DNA from: CAIZWU01 sp942492905
GTDB lineage: Bacteria > Verrucomicrobiota > Verrucomicrobiia > Verrucomicrobiales > V1-33
DNA length: 64,000 bases
Reading direction: 5' to 3'
NCBI GenBank assembly: GCA_942492905.1
Contig: OW818657.1
Location: forward strand, 3,348,001-3,412,000
Under the pieces are notes generated by a model. It was not told the DNA's origin and ran no database searches. It was given only the letters and a program-made list of their open reading frames with translations. The position numbers were made by a program, and so were the translations under genes. Positions 27,601 through 35,368 of this stretch are shown here, one piece after another. Position 1 is the stretch's first letter, and each line of letters starts with the position of its first letter.

Positions 27601-29651
27601 ATAACGGTTCAGGACCTCTGGCCACTTTTATCAAGGAATACTATCAGCGTTATCCCCGCACCGGGGTCGACCCTGATGGGGCCGTGACCGAGAGTTCCGG
27701 CGAAATCTGGCGGGCCTGGTGGAAGATGGCCTGCACCGATCCGGAGCAGGTGCGGCACCGCATGGCTTTCGCGCTGAGCCAGATTCTGGTCGCTTCCGAA
27801 GACGGCCCCCTCGATGAAAAAGCCCGTGCCGTGGCCCAATATTACGACCTGCTCTACTACCACGGGCTGGGGAACTTCCGCACCCTGCTGGAGCGCCTGA
27901 CCCTGAATCCCTCCATGGGCCGGTATCTCGATATGCTGGGCAACAAAAAGCCCAATCTCAGCACCGGCTATATTCCCAACGAAAACTACGCCCGCGAAAT
28001 CCTGCAGCTTTTCTCCATCGGCCTGAAGCGGCTGCATCCTGACGGAAGTCTGGTGTTGGATGCCACTGGCCTGCCCCTGCCAACTTATGGGCAGGACAAC
28101 GTGGTCGGATATGCCCACACCTTTACCGGCTGGAGCTACGGCACCGGGGGCAGTGCCAATTATATCAGTCCGATGACGGTGCGCACCGCCGACCACGACA
28201 CTGGCGAAAAACTCCTGCTGGAAAACGCCATTCTTCCAGCCAATGCCACGCCGACCGCCCTGACCTGCGATGAGGAGCTGAAGTCCAGCCATGATGTCAT
28301 CTTCCATCACCCGAATGTCGGCCCGTTTGTGTGCCGTCAGCTGATCCAGCGGATGGTCACCGCCAACCCCAGCCCGGGATATGTTTACCGCGCGGCCAGT
28401 GCCTTTGCCGACAACGGCAGCGGCGTCCGCGGCGACATGAAAGCCGTGATGCGCGCCATCCTGCTGGATCCGGAAGCCCGCAACCAATCCCCGCGCTATC
28501 AACCTGGTTTCGGCAAGCTCAAGGAACCCGTGCTGCGCGCCGCCCAGATGATCCGGGCCTTCCGCGGCTACAGCCATGCAGAATCGACCTGGAGCAATTC
28601 CATCGACCTCGGCGTGGCCATCTTCTCGCCCAACAAGAACCTCGATCTCACCCAACCGCTCCGCACCGCCGACGTAGTCTACACCAGCGGCACTCTGGAG
28701 ACGGTGACCTCCTCTTACATTGATGATGTGATTGATCCGGATGGCACGGGCACGGCCTCCACCGACACCACCTTCAGTTTTGTGGTGGCCCCGGGGAATC
28801 TGATCCTGCTGCGCCGCCAGACGGCCCCGCCTGCCGGTGGTCTGGTGGTGGATGCCAATGGCGATACCAACTCGCCGGAGAATGGAATCTACCTCTTTAC
28901 CGCCAATGGAGTGCCGCTGGCCCGGGCCCCGCTGGCCGATACGGCTGCGGAATTGAACGGCGCCTGGATCACCATCACCAGTGCCCGCCGCGATGCCCCG
29001 GGGACCCCCGGAGGCAGCGCCCTCCCCAACACCAATGGGGGAGCCATGACCGGCAACCGTTATTACCAGCAGACGGGAGTCATTGCCGCGCTCGGTACGG
29101 ATGCCGTGAAGTGGACCCTCTCCAGCACCGGCAACAATTTCCGCCATGTGTGGGAAATGGGCAGCACCCGGACTCCCTTCCAACAGAATCCATTGCAGTC
29201 CCCTACTGTCTTCAACTTCTACGAGCCGGATTATGTTTTCCTGGGCAATACCGGAAACGCCGGTCTTTACGGCCCGGAATTCCAGATCACCAGCGAGACC
29301 AGCGCCATCACCACGGTGAACTGGTTCTATGACCTCACCCGCCGGAACTCATCCACCGGCAACACCGGCAGCCCGTTCTCCTACGGCCAGGGTTACAACT
29401 ACAGCGGCTCCACCCTGAAAGAAATCAAACTCGATCTCACCAACGAACGCGCCCTCGCCGCCAGCGCCGGCAACCTGACCGATCACATCGCCACCATGCT
29501 GATGCCCGGTCAGATGACCCCCAATCTGCGCACCCTGCTGGTAAATTACCTCGGCACCCTCACCGCCAACACGGATGCTGAGAAAATGAACCGCCTCGGC
29601 GAGGCGCTCTACCTTTTCTCCATGTGTCCCGAATTTGCGGTCCAGAAGTGA
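24648..29651 (+). CDS. Large secreted DUF1800 protein with calcium repeats, Calx-beta, PA14 and CHRD domains
   Basis: A 1667-residue exported protein. The ATG at 24648 is chosen for the signal peptide MKATPPLLRLRVRSVAALLC ending near GLYA; an ATG at 24633 is also possible. In order: thrombospondin-type calcium repeats (ADTDGDGQTNREENAAGTNP; DADGATDWEEIKAGTD), a Calx-beta-like domain (about 215-310), a PA14-like domain starting GLIGRYYNTEETTYP, a putative Ig-like segment (NPVATSYAADGLPAGLSLDP), a second PA14-like domain (MRGYLTAPASGNYTFFLTGD), a CHRD domain (ISQHLHDNRPVPGP; INLHTTNYPNGEIRGFF) and a C-terminal DUF1800 domain from about residue 890 (QEIVRFLQQATFGARPD; HRMAFALSQILV; YIPNENYAREILQLFSIGL). 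DUF1800 and DUF1501 genes occur as neighbours in PVC bacteria; their function is unknown. Confidence 0.85.
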   Translation: MKATPPLLRLRVRSVAALLCLMPAAGLYAHGEGSNAKMLGVDQNHNELSDVYESLYPGLPSAEADTDGDGQTNREENAAGTNPRNPSDRLDFSGVTNEIAGIRTEWATQAGKQYQLQIASTLSGPWVDEGSAVVGDGTPLNCVCPRSGSLQFMRMVVQDIDSDADGATDWEEIKAGTDRLLSDTDGDGRTDMERIVGQLALDNRVNISSRTTLGTEAGPNPVVFQFTRSGNLNPLTVTYTTSGTATPGSDFLPLSGIASFPMGVNVATVTVTPLADGIAEATESLTLTIAPGASYTVGSLAAATAYLDDARAGLIGRYYNTEETTYPVFPATNLNFAPAQLKLTRVDGPIDFNWGAGPPAGTGLTAPDSWSIRWEGKLIPPASGAYILHVQADRGTVLAVNGTNRISQWSGTTTPLTEFSSSTTLLNSPLNFTAGVPVDLRLDYRESGTTPTASSIRFSWTLPDGTKSLIPFNAFTCDPSVPAAVATPVLTGPPYAFALRNAPFSYQVSSNPVATSYAADGLPAGLSLDPVSGLISGITTAPAGLAIANITGTNIQGSGSLQVAILVLDGGGGLTREVWNGLTGSGLASVPLSTAPSTTEPLTSLAAPSDSGEQFGDRMRGYLTAPASGNYTFFLTGDETAEFWLSSSEEPGQRLKRSWVVNSGLAPGTWSTLPGQRSLQARLKAGQRYYFEVLRRESTGPDHLSVGWLQPGQSGASPSEIVPGWALSPYTPPAAATPDGTLYIANMTPQAGAATLGTGSAILFVNDEKTAAELTFTYSNLTGPIISQHLHDNRPVPGPNGAIIFDIDDEMPDSSGIRHWTFAVTGNHTVLDVIASIEAGSCYINLHTTNYPNGEIRGFFQPAVGTQFFTPPAAPPAAELALPADATQRKQEIVRFLQQATFGARPDADGARTAGATDSVPFGGYDPDSIEAVQSRGYVQWLEDQLAMDPGSDPETLVLQPLLPGTVYAGVTSARRRPNTETTFYNGSGPLATFIKEYYQRYPRTGVDPDGAVTESSGEIWRAWWKMACTDPEQVRHRMAFALSQILVASEDGPLDEKARAVAQYYDLLYYHGLGNFRTLLERLTLNPSMGRYLDMLGNKKPNLSTGYIPNENYAREILQLFSIGLKRLHPDGSLVLDATGLPLPTYGQDNVVGYAHTFTGWSYGTGGSANYISPMTVRTADHDTGEKLLLENAILPANATPTALTCDEELKSSHDVIFHHPNVGPFVCRQLIQRMVTANPSPGYVYRAASAFADNGSGVRGDMKAVMRAILLDPEARNQSPRYQPGFGKLKEPVLRAAQMIRAFRGYSHAESTWSNSIDLGVAIFSPNKNLDLTQPLRTADVVYTSGTLETVTSSYIDDVIDPDGTGTASTDTTFSFVVAPGNLILLRRQTAPPAGGLVVDANGDTNSPENGIYLFTANGVPLARAPLADTAAELNGAWITITSARRDAPGTPGGSALPNTNGGAMTGNRYYQQTGVIAALGTDAVKWTLSSTGNNFRHVWEMGSTRTPFQQNPLQSPTVFNFYEPDYVFLGNTGNAGLYGPEFQITSETSAITTVNWFYDLTRRNSSTGNTGSPFSYGQGYNYSGSTLKEIKLDLTNERALAASAGNLTDHIATMLMPGQMTPNLRTLLVNYLGTLTANTDAEKMNRLGEALYLFSMCPEFAVQK

Positions 29652-29704
29652 TCAACGCCCCGCCCTACCCTTCCGACTCTCTAACTTCCCATTCCAATAT
29701 CGCT

Positions 29705-31237
29705 ATGACCTCCCGCGAAATCCTTTCCCGCCGCTCCTTTTTGCGGAATGCTGCCGGCCTTGGTCTGGGCATCAGCGCCACCAATGCCCTGTTCGACCTG
29801 CGGCTGCTCAACAACGCCGTCGCGGCCACCAACGTCACCGATTACAAAGCCTTGGTGTGTCTCTTCATGAACGGCGGCAATGACGCCAGCAACATGCTGA
29901 TTCCATGGGATCAGGAGCGCTACGACAATTACCGCAACATCCGCGGCCAGCGGCTCGCTTTATGGCGGGATGCCGCCGAGGCGGCGGCCCGTCCTACCCT
30001 CAATGGAGCCACCAATCCCAATGCCTATTACGGCGTCCCCCTGACCGGGGTGGCTGATTCGGGTTATGCGGTGCATAACGCCATGTCGGGCGTGCAATCG
30101 CTCTACAACCAAAACAAACTCGCCTTCCTTCCGGGGGTAGGTACCCTCGTGGAACCCATGACCCGGGCCCAATACCGCGCGGGCACCCGCCGCAAACCTC
30201 CCCAGCTTTTTTCCCACAATGACCAGGTCACGGAGTGGATGACCTCGGTGCCGGACCAGATCAGCCGCACCGGCTGGGGCGGCCGCACCATCGATAAAAT
30301 GAAGGAGGAATTGATCCAACAGGGCATCCCCTATGGCTCCATTTCCATGAGTGTCTCCATGGCGGGCAGCAACACCTGGGAAGTCGGCGACATCGTCAAT
30401 CAATTCCAAGTCGGCACTGGCGGAGCCGTCACGTTCACCAACTACAGCGGGGCGCGGAAAACCCTGATGGACAAAATCCTGCGCGACCCCGGGGTCGGCG
30501 GCGATCCCTTGCTCGATGCCGAACGCACCAACCTGACCCTGCGCGATTTCCGTAACATCAATGAGCGGGCCTTGCTCAATGGCGCTTCCCTCTCCACCGC
30601 ACTGACCCGCCTGACCACGGGAAATCCGGATGCCGCCATCGGCACCGCCATCAATACCGCTTTTGGCATTCCGGCCACCGTGGCCTCGTATAACAATCTA
30701 TCGGGTCTGGAACAGCAGCTCCATACCATCGCCCGCATCATCGCGGAGCGCTCCTATCTGGGCATGCGGCGGCAGATCTTTTTCTGCTCCATCGGTGGTT
30801 TCGATACGCATGGCGACCAACCGCTGGCCCACAACAACCTCATGGCATCGGTCAGCCGGGCCATGGCTAAATTCTACGCGGCCACCGAGGCCCTTACTAT
30901 TCCTGAGAAGGTCACCACTTTCTCCATCAGTGATTTCGGCCGGACTTTCAAATCCAACGGTCTCGGCACCGACCACGCGTGGTCCAGCCACCACATGGTA
31001 ATGGGCGGGGCCGTCTCCGGCGGCAAGGTTTATGGCACGTTCCCGATCCAACAACTGGGCGGACCGGACGACACCGATTCCGGCACCGGAGCCACCGGAC
31101 GCTTCCTCCCCACCACCAGTACCGATGAATATGCGGCCACGCTTTCGCGGTGGTTCGGGCTGGGCGAATCGGAACTGGACGTGGTCTTCCCCAACTTGAA
31201 CCGCTTCGCCAACCGCAATCTCGGTTTTATGGGCTGA
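29705..31237 (+). CDS. DUF1501 secreted protein (Tat-type leader)
   Basis: A 510-residue protein. The ATG at 29705 is preferred because it yields the twin-arginine-like leader SRRSFLRNAAGLGLGISATN. The DUF1501 hallmarks are LVCLFMNGGNDASNMLIPWD, FLPGVGTLVEPMTRAQYRAG, LFSHNDQVTEWMTSVPD, FFCSIGGFDTHGDQPLAHNN, FSISDFGRTFKSNGLGTDHA and WSSHHMVMGGAVSGGKVYG. The fold is related to the alkaline-phosphatase/sulfatase superfamily. It follows the DUF1800 gene by 53 bp on the same strand, the usual pairing, so both are probably exported and work together. The biological role is not established. Confidence 0.88.
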   Translation: MTSREILSRRSFLRNAAGLGLGISATNALFDLRLLNNAVAATNVTDYKALVCLFMNGGNDASNMLIPWDQERYDNYRNIRGQRLALWRDAAEAAARPTLNGATNPNAYYGVPLTGVADSGYAVHNAMSGVQSLYNQNKLAFLPGVGTLVEPMTRAQYRAGTRRKPPQLFSHNDQVTEWMTSVPDQISRTGWGGRTIDKMKEELIQQGIPYGSISMSVSMAGSNTWEVGDIVNQFQVGTGGAVTFTNYSGARKTLMDKILRDPGVGGDPLLDAERTNLTLRDFRNINERALLNGASLSTALTRLTTGNPDAAIGTAINTAFGIPATVASYNNLSGLEQQLHTIARIIAERSYLGMRRQIFFCSIGGFDTHGDQPLAHNNLMASVSRAMAKFYAATEALTIPEKVTTFSISDFGRTFKSNGLGTDHAWSSHHMVMGGAVSGGKVYGTFPIQQLGGPDDTDSGTGATGRFLPTTSTDEYAATLSRWFGLGESELDVVFPNLNRFANRNLGFMG

Positions 31238-31383
31238 GTTGCCCTGCCTGCACCAAACACGGGGACGCTTTTCAAGGATGGGTCAGGCCTTTCCGGCTTG
31301 GGCAGGCTTTCGCTTGGCTTCCGGCGCAGCTGGCGGCATGATGCTGGCCTGCGCTGCCGCCATGGCTGCCGGGCTTACCCCAC

Positions 31384-32175
31384 ATGCCTGCCGACTATCA
31401 TCTTCACACACCCCTGTGCCGCCATGCCACTGGCTGGCCGGTGGACTATGCGCGGCGCGCCCTGGAACTCGGTTTGCCGGAGATCGGATTTTCCGACCAC
31501 AGTCCCATGCCGCAGCTTTTCGATGACTGGCGCATGCTGGACAGTGAATTTCCGCGCTACCTCGAAGCCGTGGAGGAAGCCCGCGCCGCCTGCCCTGCCC
31601 TGCCCATCCGGCTGGGGCTGGAAGTGGACTGGCTGGAAGGCGGACAAGCATGGATCGAGTCCCTCACCCAACGCGCTCCGTGGGACTATCTGATCGGCAG
31701 CGTCCATTACCTGGGCGATTGGAACTTCGACAACCCGGCGGAAGTGGCCCGCTTCAGTCACTATGGCGTGGAGGAAGCCTGGGACCGCTATTGGCTGCTA
31801 TTCGCTCAGGCGGCCCGTTCCGGCTTTTTCGACATCATGGCCCACCCGGACCTGGTGAAGAAATTCAAACACCTTCCCCCGGGCGATCTGCACCGCTATT
31901 ACGAACCCGCCGTGCAGGCTTGCGTCGAGGCCAATGTGGCCATCGAGATCAACACCGCCGGTCTCTTCAAACCCGTGGCCGAAATGTATCCTGCCCCGGA
32001 GTTCCTCCGCCTGGCCGCCGCCGCTGGAGTGCCCCTCACCATCAATTCGGACGCCCACGCCCCGGACGAGGTCGGCCGCGCCTTTCCCGAAGCCCTCTCC
32101 CTTGCCGCCGCCTGCGGGTTCACGGAACTGGCCCGGTTTGAGCACCGCCAGCGCCGCCTCGTGCCGCTGGGTTAG
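31384..32175 (+). CDS. hisJ: Histidinol-phosphatase, PHP type
   Basis: A 263-residue PHP-domain phosphoesterase. The metal-binding signature opens the protein (DYHLHTPLCRHA), and later ligands are in GFSDHSPMP, GLEVDWLEG, GSVHYLGDW, DIMAHPDLVKKF, EINTAGLFKPV and INSDAHAPDEVG. The size and the EVDW / H-P-D-L pattern match HisJ/HisK, which removes phosphate from histidinol phosphate before HisD acts. hisD is in the same window, though distant. The ATG at 31384 is well placed; upstream frames are compositional. Confidence 0.85.
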   Translation: MPADYHLHTPLCRHATGWPVDYARRALELGLPEIGFSDHSPMPQLFDDWRMLDSEFPRYLEAVEEARAACPALPIRLGLEVDWLEGGQAWIESLTQRAPWDYLIGSVHYLGDWNFDNPAEVARFSHYGVEEAWDRYWLLFAQAARSGFFDIMAHPDLVKKFKHLPPGDLHRYYEPAVQACVEANVAIEINTAGLFKPVAEMYPAPEFLRLAAAAGVPLTINSDAHAPDEVGRAFPEALSLAAACGFTELARFEHRQRRLVPLG

Positions 32176-32249
32176 CAAAACCCTTTGCCTTGAAGGATTG
32201 GCGCGTGACTTATCGATACTGGGGTGATAGGAAAAGAGTCTCCCCTTCG

Positions 32250-34316
32250 ATGAATTCCCGCCCTTGGTGCCTCGCGCTCCTGCTGGCCTCCGGTTTCCCG
32301 CTGTCCGCCCAGCAGGACCCGGCAGCCTTGCTGGCGCTCAGTCATGCGCTGGATTCCAAACTGGGGTTTACGACCCGGGATTTGAGCAAATGGAAGGTGG
32401 TCAATGACGACGGGGCCCTGGGTGGCACGGCTTTGGAGAATAACGGACTGGGCTCGGAACTCTCCACCCTGATTGAGGGTCCGGCTACGTTGCAGTTTTA
32501 TCTCAAAGGAGATTTTCGATATCTGGTGACCCCACTTTCATCGGTGGGACCGTCGATAAAATACATCACAGTATACGATGAGAGGCCGCCGGTCCCGTGG
32601 CGTGAATATCGGTTGGCCTTACCTGCGGGGAGTCATCGTATCGATTGGCATGCTACTGGAGAGCGTGATGGGCGTATCGATCGTTGCGTGGTCAACATCC
32701 CGATGGACATGTCCGAGCTCAGGCAAGCAGTCGGTTTTCCTGGGGATTTTTCGTTTCCTGGTTTCGGCCAGTGGACGGTGGATCGCACCACATTTCTGAC
32801 CGCGGGAGCATCACTGCTTGGTTATGGCCCGATGCAAATGCCGGTCAAGGGCCCAGCCGTGTTACAGTATGCGCTGAATATCGGTGGTGATGGTTCCGGA
32901 TCTGGCATCCGGGTCAACGAGGGTTTCAACACACTTTTTGACGGCTATGGAATCCGGAATTATCAATGGCTGCCGGTGGCGGTTTACGTCCCTGAGGGAG
33001 ATCACCTGCTCACATTGTCAAATCCCAGTCAGAATGGCTGGGTCTGGATGGATGATCTGGCAGTTAAACCCGCAGGAGATGGATTAGCAGAAGCCTTGGG
33101 TTATCCTGGGCCATGGAGACTGGGCGGCAACACCCCGTGGCACGCACAATCGGCGATGAAACACAGTGGTGACCAGGCTGCTTCCTTCTGCCTGCCAAAC
33201 CTGAGCTCCGACTTCCATGGCAGCTTGGAAACGACCATCCACGGCCCGGCCGAACTATCATTTGTGTCGCACTATATCGGTGAATACGGATCGAAGGATC
33301 TTGGACTGTATCTCGATAACAAATCTTGGGCCCGGACAATGTCCTCCACGTCCAGCTTTGGTATTTCGAATCCGGACTGGAAGGAGACACGCCTGCTGGT
33401 TCCAGAAGGGCAACACACGGTCAGATGGCTTGGCTGGACCTCCGGTTACCAGCCGGCATTTTACCTGCTCGATACTGTTTCTGTCAAACCATTGCCTTTG
33501 ATCGATATCGCGCGGGCTCTGGATGGAGGTCTACCCTGGGAACCAAAGGGGCTCCACCTGCCAAAAATCAGATCTGCAGCTTCTGCGGTGGGGGGCACCC
33601 TGCTGGAAAGTCCGCAGAACAGAACCGGAAGCTGCCTGATCTCGCTTCCTGTGCAAGGTCCAGCACGATTCCGGTTCCGCTTTAGCGCTGTCGCTCCCGC
33701 CGGAGCGAGTATGCCGACTCCTTATGCCAGATACGCGGTCTACCGGGATGGCGTCAGGACATGGCCCTCTGCAGCTGATTCCTGGCGAAATCCGTCAGGT
33801 ACAGGATCGACCTATGAAATCCGACTGCCAGCCGGAGATCTGGAGTTGGTGTTTGACCTCAAGGACAGCGGAGTCAGTGCACCGTTGCCCATCCAATTGG
33901 ATGCGGCGGTTATTCTGGCAGCCACGGGAAGCTCCTTTGCCCAGTGGGCCAGAGGATTCTCCCTCACCCCGGACGACCGGAATCTCGACAACGATGGGGA
34001 CAAACGCCCCAACTTTTCCGAATATGCCTTCGATACTTCGCCTTACTTGCGGGACAGCCGCGATGATGTCCTGACTATCGAACCCGCTACGGACCAATCG
34101 CCGGCCACGCTGGTGTTGAAATGGAATGCAGGCCGGATCGATGCGGCGTGGGCGATTCAGGAATCGGCGGATTTGAAGACCTGGACTGACCGCTGGGTGC
34201 CGGAGGTGGCGGAAGCCTCACCGGGGGAAGGCGATTATCTGACGTGGCGGAAGGCGGTGCCGGTGGAGGGAGCAAAACGCTGGTTTCGTGCTATCGTCCG
34301 GCCGGTGGAGCCTTGA
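32250..34316 (+). CDS. Secreted repeat protein, function unknown
   Basis: A 688-residue exported protein. The ATG at 32250 gives a signal peptide (MNSRPWCLALLLASGFPLSA). The body appears to contain four related segments, each starting near an ALD/ALGYPG-type helix, then W/F, a Gly-rich strand and a G-PA-L/F-F motif: IEGPATLQFYLKGDF, VKGPAVLQYALNIGG, IHGPAELSFVSHYIG and VQGPARFRFRFSAVA. These look like beta-sandwich modules. The C-terminus FAQWARGFSLTPDDRNLDND followed by SEYAFDTSP resembles the tail of many verrucomicrobial secreted proteins. The central part is less GC-rich than its neighbours. No catalytic motif is seen. Confidence 0.7.
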   Translation: MNSRPWCLALLLASGFPLSAQQDPAALLALSHALDSKLGFTTRDLSKWKVVNDDGALGGTALENNGLGSELSTLIEGPATLQFYLKGDFRYLVTPLSSVGPSIKYITVYDERPPVPWREYRLALPAGSHRIDWHATGERDGRIDRCVVNIPMDMSELRQAVGFPGDFSFPGFGQWTVDRTTFLTAGASLLGYGPMQMPVKGPAVLQYALNIGGDGSGSGIRVNEGFNTLFDGYGIRNYQWLPVAVYVPEGDHLLTLSNPSQNGWVWMDDLAVKPAGDGLAEALGYPGPWRLGGNTPWHAQSAMKHSGDQAASFCLPNLSSDFHGSLETTIHGPAELSFVSHYIGEYGSKDLGLYLDNKSWARTMSSTSSFGISNPDWKETRLLVPEGQHTVRWLGWTSGYQPAFYLLDTVSVKPLPLIDIARALDGGLPWEPKGLHLPKIRSAASAVGGTLLESPQNRTGSCLISLPVQGPARFRFRFSAVAPAGASMPTPYARYAVYRDGVRTWPSAADSWRNPSGTGSTYEIRLPAGDLELVFDLKDSGVSAPLPIQLDAAVILAATGSSFAQWARGFSLTPDDRNLDNDGDKRPNFSEYAFDTSPYLRDSRDDVLTIEPATDQSPATLVLKWNAGRIDAAWAIQESADLKTWTDRWVPEVAEASPGEGDYLTWRKAVPVEGAKRWFRAIVRPVEP

Positions 34317-34413
34317 TGGCGCGTTGCTTTGGACGACTTCCGGTTTACCCGTCAAAAGTTGGAGAACCGTTTCTCCCCCCCTGCCGGATTTCACCTCCCC
34401 ATTCTTCATCCTC

Positions 34414-35304
34414 ATGCTCCTGCAAGCCCGCGGCCGCGTCCTGACATTCCCCCGCCGGCCTTTGATCATGGGGATCGTGAACATCAATGACGACTCGTTC
34501 TGCGGGGATGGCACGTTGGATCCGGGGGCCGCGTTGCGGATGGCGCAGCAGATGGCCGCGGACGGGGCGGATGTGATCGATGCCGGGGCGGAAAGCGCGC
34601 GGACCAACCGGGCGGCGATTTCGGTGGAGGAGGAGGTGCAGCGGTTCACGTCCTTCATCGGAGCCTACCAGGCCTGGAGTGAGGAAGTGGCGGACCAGGC
34701 CCCGGCGTTTGATGCGGCGCAGGTGTGGCCGCCGTTGTTGTCGCTGAATACCTGGCGGCCGGAAGTGGTGGCGGCCGTCCTGCCGTTGGGCGGGGATTTG
34801 TTGAATGATATCGGAGCCCTGCCGGATGACCGGAATGCCCGGCTGTGTGCGGAGCATTGGGCCGCGCTGCTGGTCATGCACAGTGTGGGATTGCCCAAGG
34901 AAAAACACACCCATGTCGGATATCCTGACATCATGGCCGAACTGGACCGGTTTTTCACGGAGAAGCTGGCCCTGTGTCAGGCCGTTGGACTGCCGCGGGA
35001 GTCTGTGGTGTTGGACCCGGGGATCGATTTCGCCAAACAGCAGGATGATAACCTGACCATTTACCGGGAGGTGGAGCGGCTGCAGGGTTTTGGGCGGCCG
35101 GTGCTGCTGCCCGTTTCAAGAAAGACGGTGATTGGCGAAGTGCTGGGGCTGCCGGACCCACTGGAGCGCGACGCCGGAACTCTGGCCTGTGTGGCCCGGG
35201 GATTGAGCGGCGGGGCGCAGATGTTCCGGGTGCATGCCGTGAAGCAGGCCGCCGAAGCGGTGAAGGTGCTGTGGGCGGTGGAAGGCCCCGGGCGGCTGGC
35301 TTGA
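34414..35304 (+). CDS. folP: Dihydropteroate synthase
   Basis: A 296-residue TIM-barrel enzyme of folate synthesis, joining p-aminobenzoate to dihydropterin pyrophosphate. The ATG at 34414 places the first conserved block correctly (LIMGIVNINDDSFCGDG, normally MGILNVTPDSFSDGG). Others: DVIDAGAESARTN, LLSLNTWRPEVV, LLNDIGALPDD, VVLDPGIDFAKQQDDNL, LLPVSRKTVIGEVLG and FRVHAVKQ. Several positions are unusual: NINDDS for NVTPDS, GIDFAKQ for GIGFGKT, and RVHAV for RVHDV. It is therefore a divergent member but keeps the pterin and SRK sites. Confidence 0.82.
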   Translation: MLLQARGRVLTFPRRPLIMGIVNINDDSFCGDGTLDPGAALRMAQQMAADGADVIDAGAESARTNRAAISVEEEVQRFTSFIGAYQAWSEEVADQAPAFDAAQVWPPLLSLNTWRPEVVAAVLPLGGDLLNDIGALPDDRNARLCAEHWAALLVMHSVGLPKEKHTHVGYPDIMAELDRFFTEKLALCQAVGLPRESVVLDPGIDFAKQQDDNLTIYREVERLQGFGRPVLLPVSRKTVIGEVLGLPDPLERDAGTLACVARGLSGGAQMFRVHAVKQAAEAVKVLWAVEGPGRLA

Positions 35305-35311
35305 ATTCAAT

Positions 35312-35345
35312 AAAAAAGGCAGGGAGGGAATCACCCCGCCCTGCC
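35312..35345 (-). terminator. Intrinsic terminator after the glyA fusion gene
   Basis: On the minus strand a 7-bp stem GGCAGGG / CCCTGCC is followed by TTTTTTATT. It lies 24 bp after the stop of the phosphatase-RpiB-GlyA gene. On the plus strand no U-run follows, so it serves the leftward transcript mainly, though folP transcripts meet the same hairpin. Confidence 0.8.
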
Positions 35346-35368
35346 TTGAGATTGGAACCTTCTGCTGG

